Positions 1 to 5,279 of a stretch of DNA of 5,279 nucleotides are shown here, piece by piece. Within the stretch, counting starts at the first letter, position 1; every line of letters starts with the position of its first letter. This stretch comes from CAYPZU01 sp964415395 (GTDB lineage Bacteria; Chlamydiota; Chlamydiia; Chlamydiales; SM23-39): positions 1-5,279 of the forward strand of contig CAYPZU010000108.1 in assembly GCA_964415395.1 (NCBI GenBank). The letters are read 5' to 3'. The notes beneath the pieces were generated by a model, which was given only the letters and a program-made list of their open reading frames with translations, was not told the DNA's origin and searched no databases. A program made the translations under genes and the position numbers.

Positions 1-16
1 CGACGAATTCTTCCAT
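1..16 (-). CDS. Start of an unidentified gene running off the left edge (5' end only)
   Basis: Only the first five codons are visible, reading M-E-E-F-V, so the product cannot be named. Three things make this a real start rather than a chance ATG. A strong Shine-Dalgarno AGGAG lies five bases upstream. A plausible promoter lies just beyond it at 39-67. The adjoining intergenic stretch is AT-rich and divergent to the plus-strand gene at 173. In Chlamydia, as I recall, the next genes beyond the cutA/ftsQ-like pair are an anti-anti-sigma factor (rsbV) and miaA, but five residues are far too few to test whether either is present here. Confidence 0.6.
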
Positions 17-21
17 ATTTT

Positions 22-26
22 CTCCT
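22..26 (-). promoter_or_regulatory. Ribosome binding site AGGAG for the left-edge gene
   Basis: The minus strand reads AGGAG, then five bases (AAAAT), then ATG at 16-14. This is near-ideal Shine-Dalgarno sequence and spacing. It is the main support for calling a gene start at the window edge. Confidence 0.7.
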
Positions 27-38
27 ACTAAGAGAACC

Positions 39-67
39 AGCATAGAAAATGAGGTCATTGAATTCAA
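39..67 (-). promoter_or_regulatory. Candidate sigma70-type promoter for the left-edge gene
   Basis: On the minus strand a -35-like TTGAAT (67-62) is followed by exactly 17 bases and a -10-like TATGCT (44-39). Each hexamer matches four of six consensus positions. Transcription would start near position 32, giving a leader of about 15 bases that contains the AGGAG site. The spacing and the fit to the downstream ribosome binding site favour it. An AT-rich region offers chance matches, so this is a prediction only. Confidence 0.5.
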
Positions 68-80
68 TTTTTTAAAAAAT
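67..80. repeat. 14-base perfect AT palindrome (A-T6-A6-T)
   Basis: Six T followed by six A, flanked by A and T, form a perfect inverted repeat without a loop. It lies just upstream of the candidate minus-strand promoter and overlaps its -35 edge by one base. It could be an intrinsically bent tract, an UP-like element or a protein-binding site, or simply AT-rich spacer. Nothing in the sequence decides between these. Confidence 0.4.
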
Positions 81-90
81 CCCTTTCTCT

Positions 91-106
91 CTTCTCCGAA
101 GAGAAG
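91..106 (-). other. Small hairpin with UUCG tetraloop between divergent genes
   Basis: The minus-strand transcript would read CUUCUC-UUCG-GAGAAG. This is a six-pair stem closed by C-G around UUCG, the classic extra-stable tetraloop. Read on the plus strand the loop is CGAA. No U-run follows directly on either strand: the minus-strand T6 begins about eleven bases downstream of the stem. It is therefore not a convincing intrinsic terminator. It lies upstream of both candidate promoters and may have no role as RNA. Confidence 0.35.
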
Positions 107-140
107 GATTCATTTTCCTATTTTTTTATTTCACGGTTTA

Positions 141-146
141 TATACT
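141..146 (+). promoter_or_regulatory. Candidate -10 element (TATACT) for the membrane-protein gene
   Basis: TATACT matches five of six positions of the -10 consensus and lies 26 bases before the ATG at 173. That would give a leader of roughly 20 bases carrying the AAGGTG ribosome binding site at 163-168. No good -35 hexamer is visible at the right distance, only T-rich sequence around 113-123, so the call rests on the -10 box and its position alone. Confidence 0.35.
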
Positions 147-172
147 TATCCAATCTTAACTAAAGGTGCACC

Positions 173-586
173 ATGGCCGCTATCGCTCCACCCCAGCCTT
201 ACAATACGGAACGGCAACTCCAGTCTCTCACCCGCCACTGCCAGAACAGGCAGCAGAATACGAACCGGCGGATCGAAGATCTCGTCAGCCTCGCTTCGGT
301 CGTGACCGCGGTCTTCGCCGGCATTATTTTCGGAATCGCGTTCACTCCCCTCACCGGGTTCCTGCTCGGCGTTGTCTTTTACGGCGTCTCCTCTTCCCTC
401 TACACCCTTTTGGCCGAGAAGCTGAAAAGCCGGAAACTCGAAAGAGCCCTGCTCGCTTTAGGACAGCAGGATTTCATTGAGTTCGCAAACCGCCGCAAGA
501 TCCCCTTGAGCATGGATTCCGTCCTGATCGCCCACCAGGCCTATCTGAAACACCTGAGGCAGCTCATCAACCGGGCTGGCGGCTAG
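173..586 (+). CDS. Small protein with two adjacent transmembrane segments (Inc-like architecture), function unknown
   Basis: I do not recognise this 137-residue protein by sequence. Residues 1-36 are polar, with many Gln, Asn and Arg. Residues 37-57 and 60-81 form two hydrophobic segments joined by a very short turn (about T58-P59-L60). Residues 82-137 are charged and probably helical. Two closely spaced membrane helices with both tails on one side is the bilobed pattern used to predict chlamydial inclusion-membrane proteins, which are type III secreted and sit in the host vacuole membrane. The pattern also occurs in ordinary inner-membrane proteins, so the Inc idea is inference only. There is no cleavable signal peptide. 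The start at 173 is supported by AAGGTG at 163-168, four bases upstream. The gene is transcribed against cutA and their stop codons overlap in CTAG. Confidence 0.75.
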   Translation: MAAIAPPQPYNTERQLQSLTRHCQNRQQNTNRRIEDLVSLASVVTAVFAGIIFGIAFTPLTGFLLGVVFYGVSSSLYTLLAEKLKSRKLERALLALGQQDFIEFANRRKIPLSMDSVLIAHQAYLKHLRQLINRAGG

Positions 587-891
587 CGGGTCTCATTCAT
601 CACCCATTCGAGATAGGCGGGATTGGCCCTTCCCGCTTCGATTTCAACGATCTCGGGCGTCTCATAGCTGCCCTGCTTTCGGATCACTTCCGCCACGTCC
701 TCAAACAGCCCTTTGCGCGTCTTGAGCAGCACCTTCGCCTCCCGCGCCTCCTCGACCTTTCCATCCCACCGGAAGAGCGACTCGGCCTGAGGCAAAATGG
801 AAGCGCAGGCGATGAGCCGCTTTTCCAGCAAAGCGCGCGCCACCCGCTTCGCTTCCTCCGCATCCCTGCAGGTCCAAAAAATGTAAATCAT
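583..891 (-). CDS. cutA: CutA-family divalent cation tolerance protein
   Basis: The gene encodes 102 residues, close to the 100-115 typical of CutA1. Family landmarks appear in order: an N-terminal beta strand ending in T7-C8, the helix R16-ARALLEKRLIACA with conserved C29, the S38-LFRWDGK segment (W42, G44, K45), E51-AKVLLKTRK, the Y76-ETPEI strand (usually HPYEVPEI, so the His-Pro before Tyr is Gly-Ser here), and the C-terminal N90-PAYLEW. CutA proteins form very stable ferredoxin-like trimers. They were named for copper tolerance in E. coli, but their biochemical role is still unsettled. There is no signal peptide, which suggests a cytoplasmic protein. The ATG at 891-889 gives the expected N-terminus, but its ribosome binding site is weak (GGGG nearby). 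It is separated from ftsQ by a 279-base gap, so it may have its own promoter or depend on readthrough. Confidence 0.9.
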   Translation of the reverse strand: MIYIFWTCRDAEEAKRVARALLEKRLIACASILPQAESLFRWDGKVEEAREAKVLLKTRKGLFEDVAEVIRKQGSYETPEIVEIEAGRANPAYLEWVMNETR

Positions 892-931
892 CCAAGCCCC
901 AAGCGCCCTTTAACGTTTATTTCATGCAAGC

Positions 932-1135
932 TCTGAAGAAGGATCAGCGCAGAGAAAATAAGACGAGACAGAGAGTTCGCAGAGAAAAAGAAATAGAGGG
1001 GGGGCGGGGCCATGCCCTGAGAAAAGGAGATATCTAGCACGACTTTTGAAATCGTAAACGGCCTCTTTTCCCTCATATAAATCTCTGCGGACTCTCGTTC
1101 TCGTGGCTTTTTCTCTGTGCTGATTCATTTTCAAA
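932..1135. repeat. Imperfect inverted repeat element (54-base arms) in the ftsQ-cutA gap
   Basis: The arm at 932-985 matches the reverse complement of 1082-1135 at 42 of 54 positions without gaps, counted by eye. The 96-base centre contains G7 at 998-1004 followed by CGGGG. Each arm carries two CAGAGA-type motifs 30 bases apart: CGCAGAGAAAA occurs at 948-958 and 978-988 in the left arm, and the right arm has a diverged pair. The whole gap 892-1170 (279 bases) has no credible gene. A single-stranded transcript could fold into a long stem. The purine-rich arms resemble dispersed intergenic repeats of environmental bacteria that carry CACAGAG/CGCAGAG motifs, so I read this as a MITE-like or palindromic mobile element. 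No flanking target duplication is obvious and no second copy lies in the window. An alternative is a structural 3' element of the ftsQ transcript. Confidence 0.6.
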
Positions 1136-1170
1136 TTCTAAATAGGGCGAAGGGCTAGCCATTGATTTTT

Positions 1171-2085
1171 TTAAGAGCGGTTTTCGACGAAGGCGAGCTG
1201 CGGGATGCGCAGGTCGATGATGCGCGGAGAAAACGTCCCCCCCTGCTGCAGCGAGGCGAGCTGCCTCCGGTAGTCTTCGATCATGTTTTTCCTCAGGCAG
1301 AAAAAATTGCCGAGCTGCTGCGCATAGTCTTTCGGGGCAAGCCGCAGAATCTTCGGGAAAATGCAAACGATCTCCTTCCCTTCCTGCTTGAGCGCGAGCT
1401 CTTCCTCTGTGAAGAGGACGATCTCCCGTTGGCCGAGGCTGGGACAGAACGCATTCGAAACGTCGATCCGCTTGACGCGGAGCCCTTCTTTCCAGGGCGA
1501 GCCTTCAAGAGTCTGGAGGATTTCCAGCGCGAGATGGAGGTAGCGGTTCTTGAGAGGCGCCAGCCACTGGCCCCCTTTGCGGCCGTTTTTGTCTTCCAGC
1601 GCGCCGAAGGCGGGCAGGCCGAGGTAAATTTCGGGAAGCTGCTTGGGAGAGAAAAACGGGGCGACGGGAAAGAGATAGCCTTCCCGGTCGATGGCGATGT
1701 TCTGATAGTCGGCGAGCCAGGCGACGGGCCTCCTCACTTCATAGTCGATGTAGAGCGTGTTGGGAGGAATCCGTTTTAGTTCAGCCTCCGCAATCAGGGG
1801 CGACGAGAGAAGTTTCTGGCGGGCTTTCTTCAGATCGATCGAGTAGAGAGAAACCGGGGTGTCGGCCGACAAGCTGAGAAGTTCGGCTAGATAGGCGGTT
1901 TTAAGCGCCTCTTTTTCAGGGCCGGTCTGGACAATCGCGGCGACCCGGTACTTTTCTTCCGAGAGCCGGGCATTCCGCCCTTTTTTCCACAGAGCATAGC
2001 TGCCGAACGAAAGGCACAGCGTCAGACACGTCGAGCCGACGAGGCAGAACAGAGCCTGGCGCATGGTCCATTCGGGCGATTGCAT
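1171..2085 (-). CDS. ftsQ: FtsQ/DivIB-family cell division protein
   Basis: The product is 304 residues, near the usual FtsQ length of 250-300. A short cytoplasmic tail (1-10) precedes one transmembrane helix (about 11-33) followed by K34-K35, giving the type II topology of FtsQ. A POTRA-like region follows (about 45-117), with Y81-SIDLKKARQKLLSSP and the strand L111-YIDYEVRRPVAWL, then the FtsQ-like D133-REGYLFP. The beta domain reaches to RIIDLRIPQLAFV near the end. FtsQ bridges early and late divisome proteins, binding FtsL and FtsB, in septal wall synthesis. Position after murC/ddl supports the call. I chose ATG 2085-2083 over TTG 2088 because GAGG lies six bases from the ATG but only three from the TTG. 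The start overlaps the murC stop as TGATG. Sequence conservation is low, as usual for this family, so the name rests on topology, POTRA motifs and context together. Confidence 0.8.
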   Translation of the reverse strand: MQSPEWTMRQALFCLVGSTCLTLCLSFGSYALWKKGRNARLSEEKYRVAAIVQTGPEKEALKTAYLAELLSLSADTPVSLYSIDLKKARQKLLSSPLIAEAELKRIPPNTLYIDYEVRRPVAWLADYQNIAIDREGYLFPVAPFFSPKQLPEIYLGLPAFGALEDKNGRKGGQWLAPLKNRYLHLALEILQTLEGSPWKEGLRVKRIDVSNAFCPSLGQREIVLFTEEELALKQEGKEIVCIFPKILRLAPKDYAQQLGNFFCLRKNMIEDYRRQLASLQQGGTFSPRIIDLRIPQLAFVENRS

Positions 2086-4478
2086 CAATGGCCTCGGATT
2101 TCCATCAAACGGCGGTTTTTATGGAGCGCCAGAACGACCAGTTCGTCATTGATCTGGCTCCGCGTCAGCCCGCTTTTCTCCCACATCATCGGAAAGGCGC
2201 TCGTCGGAGTAAATCCCGGAAACGGGTTGATTTCGTTGAACCAGAAATGGCCGTTCCTGTCGTAGAAGAAATCGATCCGCGACAGCCCGCGGCAGCCAAG
2301 GATCCGGTAGACTGTCTTCGCCAGTTCTTTCCCCACTTCCAGATCGGTTTCGGGGATTTCGGGCGGGATCTGGAACGGAGAGGCGTTCTTCCCATATTTC
2401 AGGTCGAAATCGAGAAAGGCGCCGTTCGTAAGCACCTCGCAAGGGAATGCGATCCGGACTGATTCGTTGCCGAGAAGGGCAAACTCAACCTGGCGCGAAT
2501 CGACATGCTGCTCGACGATCACCGTTTCGTCGTAATGGAACGCGTGCTCGGCGCATTTTGCCACTTCGGCAGCCGAATCGGCCCGGCTGATCCCGAGGCT
2601 CGATCCGAGATGGACAGCCTTGATCCAGACGGGATAGGTTAACTTCTCTTCGATCTTCTTCAGCATCGAGGAGGGGTCGCGCCGATACGAATAGGCGTCC
2701 ATCTCGAAAAAAGCGGGCGTCGGGACGTTGTGCATGAGGGCGATCTGCTTGGACCACCCTTTCTGCATGCAGATGGCGGATGAACGGTAATCGCATCCGG
2801 CGTAAGGAATCTGGAGCGTATCGAGAAGCCCCATGATCATCCCGTCTTCGCTCTGCGGACCATGCAGCGCGGGGATGACGACTTCGCATTTGGAGAGTTC
2901 CTGCAGAATGGCGGGAGGGAATTTCTCTCCGGAGACTTGCACTTTCTGCTCGAGTTTCTGGATCGCGTCGTCTCCAAAAATCCAGTTCCCCTCTTTGGTG
3001 ATTCCGAAGAGTTTCACATCGTAGATGGAGCGGTCGAGATTTTCGAGGATTTTGCGCGCCGAGACGAGCGAAACAGGGTGTTCGGCCGATGTGCCGCCGC
3101 AAAGGAGTCCAAGCGTCCATTTCGGCGCCCGCTCCGCCGCGAGCTTCAGAATCGGGTCGCCCGCTTTTGTCACGTCGCCCGCGCCCAAAGTCGCCACGAC
3201 GTCGAGCGGCTTGACGAGCTGCGCGACGCCCGCCTCGAGATGGGCCCTTGGAAAAAAGTGAAGCCGGGAGCCCATTTTCTCTCTCATCCGCGCATAGAGA
3301 GCGGCGCTCGAAATCCCGTCGATCGGAACCTCTCCCGCGCCGTAGATGTCGGTGAGAACGACCACATCCGCATCGGAAAAGCAGGCGGTGAATTCGTGGA
3401 AGAGATCGCGGACGCGGGTGAAGCGATGGGGCTGGAAGACGGCGATCAGGCGCCGTTCCCGGGCAAATCCGCGCAGCGCTTTGAGCGTGGCGGCGATCTC
3501 GGTCGGGTGGTGGCCGTAATCGTCAAAAAGGGCGATCTTCTGCGTCTGCCCTTTGAATTCGAGGCGTCTTTTCGTTCCCGTGAAGCTGCGGAACGCGCTC
3601 CGGATCGACTGTTCAGGCACGCCGAGGCTGAGGCAAAGGCCGAAAACGGCCGCCCCATTGAGCGCGTTGTGATGGCCAAAGAGGGAGAGTTCGACCGTTT
3701 TGTATTCTTTCCCCTGAAAGGCGCAGTCGAAGGAGATCCCTTTTTCCGTCTGCTGGAAAGAGGAAATGCGCAGCGCCGCTTTCTCGGAAAAACCGTATGA
3801 ATTGCCGGGAGGGTTGAGCGCAGAGAGGCGGGGGTCGTCGCAGCACCAAAACAGATGCTTTGGCTCTCTAGCCTGGCGGAAAAACTGGCCGAACGCAGAG
3901 TCGAGCCGCTCTTCCGTTTCCCAGTAATTGAGGTGGTCGTTCTCGAGGTTCGTCACGATCGCGCCGAAAGAGGGCGTTTTTAAAAACGATCCGTCGCTCT
4001 CATCGGCTTCAGCTACGAAGTAGGGGCCGCTCCCCGCTTTCCCGTTCGTGTTGAGCGAGCGGAGGATCCCTCCAATCACGAACGAGGGCTCGAAGCCCGA
4101 CTCCAGCAGGACGGATGCAAGAAGGGCCGTCGTCGTCGTTTTTCCGTGCGTGCCAGTGACGAGAAGGCTTTTTTTTCCCTGCATAAGCCGGTCGAGAAGA
4201 TCCGATCGGTGCAAAAGAGGCAGTTTGAGTTCGTTCGCTTTTTTCAGTTCGACGTTCGATTCCCGGATGTCGGTGCTATAAATCACCGTAGAGCCGGGCA
4301 CGATCTCTTCCGCGTTGTGGCCGATCCGGACGCCGATTCCCTCTTTCTGCAGCTGTTCGAGCAGAGGGCTCGGCTGAGCGTCGCTCCCTTTTACTTCGGC
4401 GCCTCTTTGGCGCAAGATCCGCGCCAACGCGCTCATTCCGATTCCCCCGAGTCCGATCAGGTGGTATGTTTCATTCAT
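2085..4478 (-). CDS. murC/ddl: Bifunctional UDP-MurNAc:L-alanine ligase / D-alanine:D-alanine ligase (MurC-Ddl fusion)
   Basis: Residues 1 to about 450 are MurC: dinucleotide-fold G9-LGGIGMSALA, ATP P-loop T108-GTHGKTTTT, E157-ADESDGSF, T176-NLENDHLN, G268-HHNALNG, D319-DYGHHPTEI, Q349-PHRFTR and the closing L431-GAGD. Residues from about 453 are Ddl, an ATP-grasp enzyme: G461-GTSAEH (E466 equals E. coli DdlB Glu15), H539-GPQSEDG, K620-AVHLGSSLG (serines of the catalytic loop), Y695 (the omega-loop Tyr), R734-IDFF and N748-EINPFPG (metal-binding Glu and Asn). Both active sites look intact. MurC joins L-Ala to UDP-MurNAc; Ddl makes D-Ala-D-Ala for the MurF step; both are cytoplasmic. The linker is only a few residues. 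The fusion is known from Chlamydia. The ATG at 4478 lies inside the end of murG and has AGGA seven bases upstream. An A8 run codes for K102-K103 before the P-loop. Confidence 0.96.
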   Translation of the reverse strand: MNETYHLIGLGGIGMSALARILRQRGAEVKGSDAQPSPLLEQLQKEGIGVRIGHNAEEIVPGSTVIYSTDIRESNVELKKANELKLPLLHRSDLLDRLMQGKKSLLVTGTHGKTTTTALLASVLLESGFEPSFVIGGILRSLNTNGKAGSGPYFVAEADESDGSFLKTPSFGAIVTNLENDHLNYWETEERLDSAFGQFFRQAREPKHLFWCCDDPRLSALNPPGNSYGFSEKAALRISSFQQTEKGISFDCAFQGKEYKTVELSLFGHHNALNGAAVFGLCLSLGVPEQSIRSAFRSFTGTKRRLEFKGQTQKIALFDDYGHHPTEIAATLKALRGFARERRLIAVFQPHRFTRVRDLFHEFTACFSDADVVVLTDIYGAGEVPIDGISSAALYARMREKMGSRLHFFPRAHLEAGVAQLVKPLDVVATLGAGDVTKAGDPILKLAAERAPKWTLGLLCGGTSAEHPVSLVSARKILENLDRSIYDVKLFGITKEGNWIFGDDAIQKLEQKVQVSGEKFPPAILQELSKCEVVIPALHGPQSEDGMIMGLLDTLQIPYAGCDYRSSAICMQKGWSKQIALMHNVPTPAFFEMDAYSYRRDPSSMLKKIEEKLTYPVWIKAVHLGSSLGISRADSAAEVAKCAEHAFHYDETVIVEQHVDSRQVEFALLGNESVRIAFPCEVLTNGAFLDFDLKYGKNASPFQIPPEIPETDLEVGKELAKTVYRILGCRGLSRIDFFYDRNGHFWFNEINPFPGFTPTSAFPMMWEKSGLTRSQINDELVVLALHKNRRLMEIRGH
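2092..2095 (-). promoter_or_regulatory. Shine-Dalgarno GAGG that decides the ftsQ start
   Basis: GAGG lies within the last codons of murC/ddl. It is six bases from ATG 2085-2083 and only three from the in-frame TTG at 2088. The distance favours the ATG, and with it a TGATG stop-start overlap that points to translational coupling of ftsQ to murC/ddl. Confidence 0.55.
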
Positions 4479-5279
4479 GGTTCATTCCTATGCTTCGGAC
4501 GAGCGCGCCGAAGTCGATCGTTGGATTCAGTTCTACTTTTTGCAACGCTTCCTGCCGGCTTTTCCTCTCGTCCCAGAGAGCTTCGAGTTCCCCAGCCAGA
4601 TTTTCCCGGAAGGCAGCCGCCTGGATCAGAACGCGGGCTCCTTTCAGCTCATCGGCGAGGTAGCGGGCGTTGATTTCCTGATGTCCTTCGGCAGCATAAG
4701 GGTACGGGATGAGAAGCGCAGGTTTGCGGAACCGGATCAGCTCGGCCATCGTTCCCGCTCCGGAGCGGCATACGGCCAGATCGGCAGCCGAGTAGGCGGC
4801 GCCCATCTCTTTCTCGAATTCTTTCACACAGGCGGGAATCCCAGCCTGGCGATAGAATTCAGCGGCGCCGCTCCCCTCTTTTCCCGTCAGGTGGATCACC
4901 TGGAATTTTCTTCCTTTCTCTTTCAGCAAAAGAGCTGCCGGCCCGAATTCTTTATTCAAGAACACAGCTCCCTGAGATCCCCCGAAAACAAGGATCGTGA
5001 AGAGGTCGGGGTCGAGGCCGAACTTTTTCCTCGCCTCTGAGGAGGGAAGAACCTCTGTTTTTTTCCCGCTCCACGGCAGAAGAGGAACGGCGGCCTGTTT
5101 TTTCGAGGGGTTCAGCAAAGGAAACTGAACCGCGATTTTTTGGGCCCAGGGCAAAAACAGCCGGTTCACTTTGCCGAGAATGCAATTCGCCTCGAAAAGG
5201 ACGAGTTTCTTTCCCAAAAGCGCAGCGGCGAGGAGGACGGGAAAGCTGTGGTAGCTGCCGAATCCGACAACGACGTCGG
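4471..5279 (-). CDS. murG: MurG, UDP-GlcNAc:lipid I N-acetylglucosamine transferase (N-terminus outside window)
   Basis: 268 complete residues are visible. The reading frame continues to the right edge, so the true start and roughly 90 N-terminal residues are missing; the TTG at 5217 is internal. Upstream of it the frame reads DVVVGFGSYHSFPVLLAA, the MurG VVVGxGGY segment. Further motifs, numbered from the first visible residue, are F28-EAN (usually HEQN), F98-GGSQGA at the start of the C-terminal GT-B domain, C170-RSGAGTMAEL, and P191-YPYAAEGHQ, the UDP-GlcNAc binding region. MurG works at the inner face of the cytoplasmic membrane and turns lipid I into lipid II, the substrate of the septal synthases. 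The last eight bases overlap the start of murC/ddl. In Chlamydia, as I recall, ftsW precedes murG, so ftsW is the gene to expect beyond the right edge. Confidence 0.95.
   Translation of the reverse strand, partial: DVVVGFGSYHSFPVLLAAALLGKKLVLFEANCILGKVNRLFLPWAQKIAVQFPLLNPSKKQAAVPLLPWSGKKTEVLPSSEARKKFGLDPDLFTILVFGGSQGAVFLNKEFGPAALLLKEKGRKFQVIHLTGKEGSGAAEFYRQAGIPACVKEFEKEMGAAYSAADLAVCRSGAGTMAELIRFRKPALLIPYPYAAEGHQEINARYLADELKGARVLIQAAAFRENLAGELEALWDERKSRQEALQKVELNPTIDFGALVRSIGMNHE

Noticed and set aside
107..117. 11-base match GATTCATTTTC between the left intergenic region and 1122-1132 in the right repeat arm
   Set aside because: The match does not extend in either direction and the word is AT-rich, so chance is the simplest explanation; it is not evidence of a second repeat copy.
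895..930. Possible cutA promoter with TTGCAT at 929-924 as -35
   Set aside because: No -10-like hexamer occurs at 16-18 bases downstream on the minus strand, only G+C-rich sequence.
888..1134. Two short minus-strand open frames (62 and 70 codons) across the ftsQ-cutA gap
   Set aside because: They translate the inverted repeat and its purine-rich arms, overlap each other in different frames and resemble no protein I know. Their length can be explained by the repeat lacking stops.
1153..1160. GGCTAGCC palindrome after ftsQ as a terminator
   Set aside because: It has no loop and no following U-run on the minus strand, so it cannot form an intrinsic terminator.
1162..1779. 205-codon open frame on the plus strand
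   Set aside because: Antisense to ftsQ, no recognisable domain, no ribosome binding site seen, and composition typical of a shadow frame.
2862..3800. 312-codon open frame on the plus strand
   Set aside because: It lies wholly antisense to murC/ddl, whose minus-strand frame carries all expected motifs. The translation is low-complexity, rich in Arg and Glu, as expected of a shadow of a G+C-rich gene.
4477..5040. 187-codon open frame on the plus strand
   Set aside because: Antisense to murG, which is clearly conserved on the minus strand.

Overview
The window carries the end of a peptidoglycan and cell-division cluster on the minus strand, then a small cutA gene, a convergent plus-strand gene for a small membrane protein, and a divergent intergenic region. 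The best guide to the organism is the 797-residue MurC-Ddl fusion (UDP-MurNAc:L-alanine ligase joined to D-Ala:D-Ala ligase) directly after murG, with an FtsQ-like gene and cutA following. From memory, this fusion and the neighbourhood murG - murC/ddl - cutA/ftsQ-like are typical of Chlamydiota. The G+C content looks clearly above 50% by eye, higher than in Chlamydia. An environmental, amoeba- or animal-associated chlamydial lineage outside the Chlamydiaceae therefore fits better than Chlamydia itself. This assignment is an inference; no rRNA gene or other phylogenetic marker is present.

Layout, following minus-strand transcription from the right edge: murG (4471-5279, N-terminus beyond the window) overlaps murC/ddl (2085-4478) by 8 bases. 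murC/ddl overlaps ftsQ (1171-2085) by one base (TGATG). These three genes are almost certainly one translationally coupled transcript. A 279-base non-coding gap (892-1170) follows. It is largely filled by an imperfect inverted repeat with 54-base arms (932-985 and 1082-1135), which looks like a dispersed palindromic or MITE-like element. cutA (583-891) comes next on the same strand. Its stop codon overlaps that of a convergent plus-strand gene (173-586) through a shared CTAG. The plus-strand gene encodes a 137-residue protein with two adjacent hydrophobic segments, an architecture reminiscent of chlamydial inclusion-membrane (Inc) proteins. At the left edge a divergent minus-strand gene begins (1-16, MEEFV...), with a good ribosome binding site and a plausible sigma70-type promoter.

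Functionally, MurG makes lipid II. MurC adds L-Ala to UDP-MurNAc and Ddl makes the D-Ala-D-Ala dipeptide, so the fusion supplies two precursors of the stem peptide. FtsQ is the membrane scaffold of the divisome that uses this lipid II for septal synthesis. CutA is a small trimeric protein loosely linked to metal tolerance, and it has no evident link to the wall genes apart from position. I see no phage, CRISPR, toxin-antitoxin or other clearly new system. The items most worth a second look are the inverted-repeat element and the Inc-like small protein.
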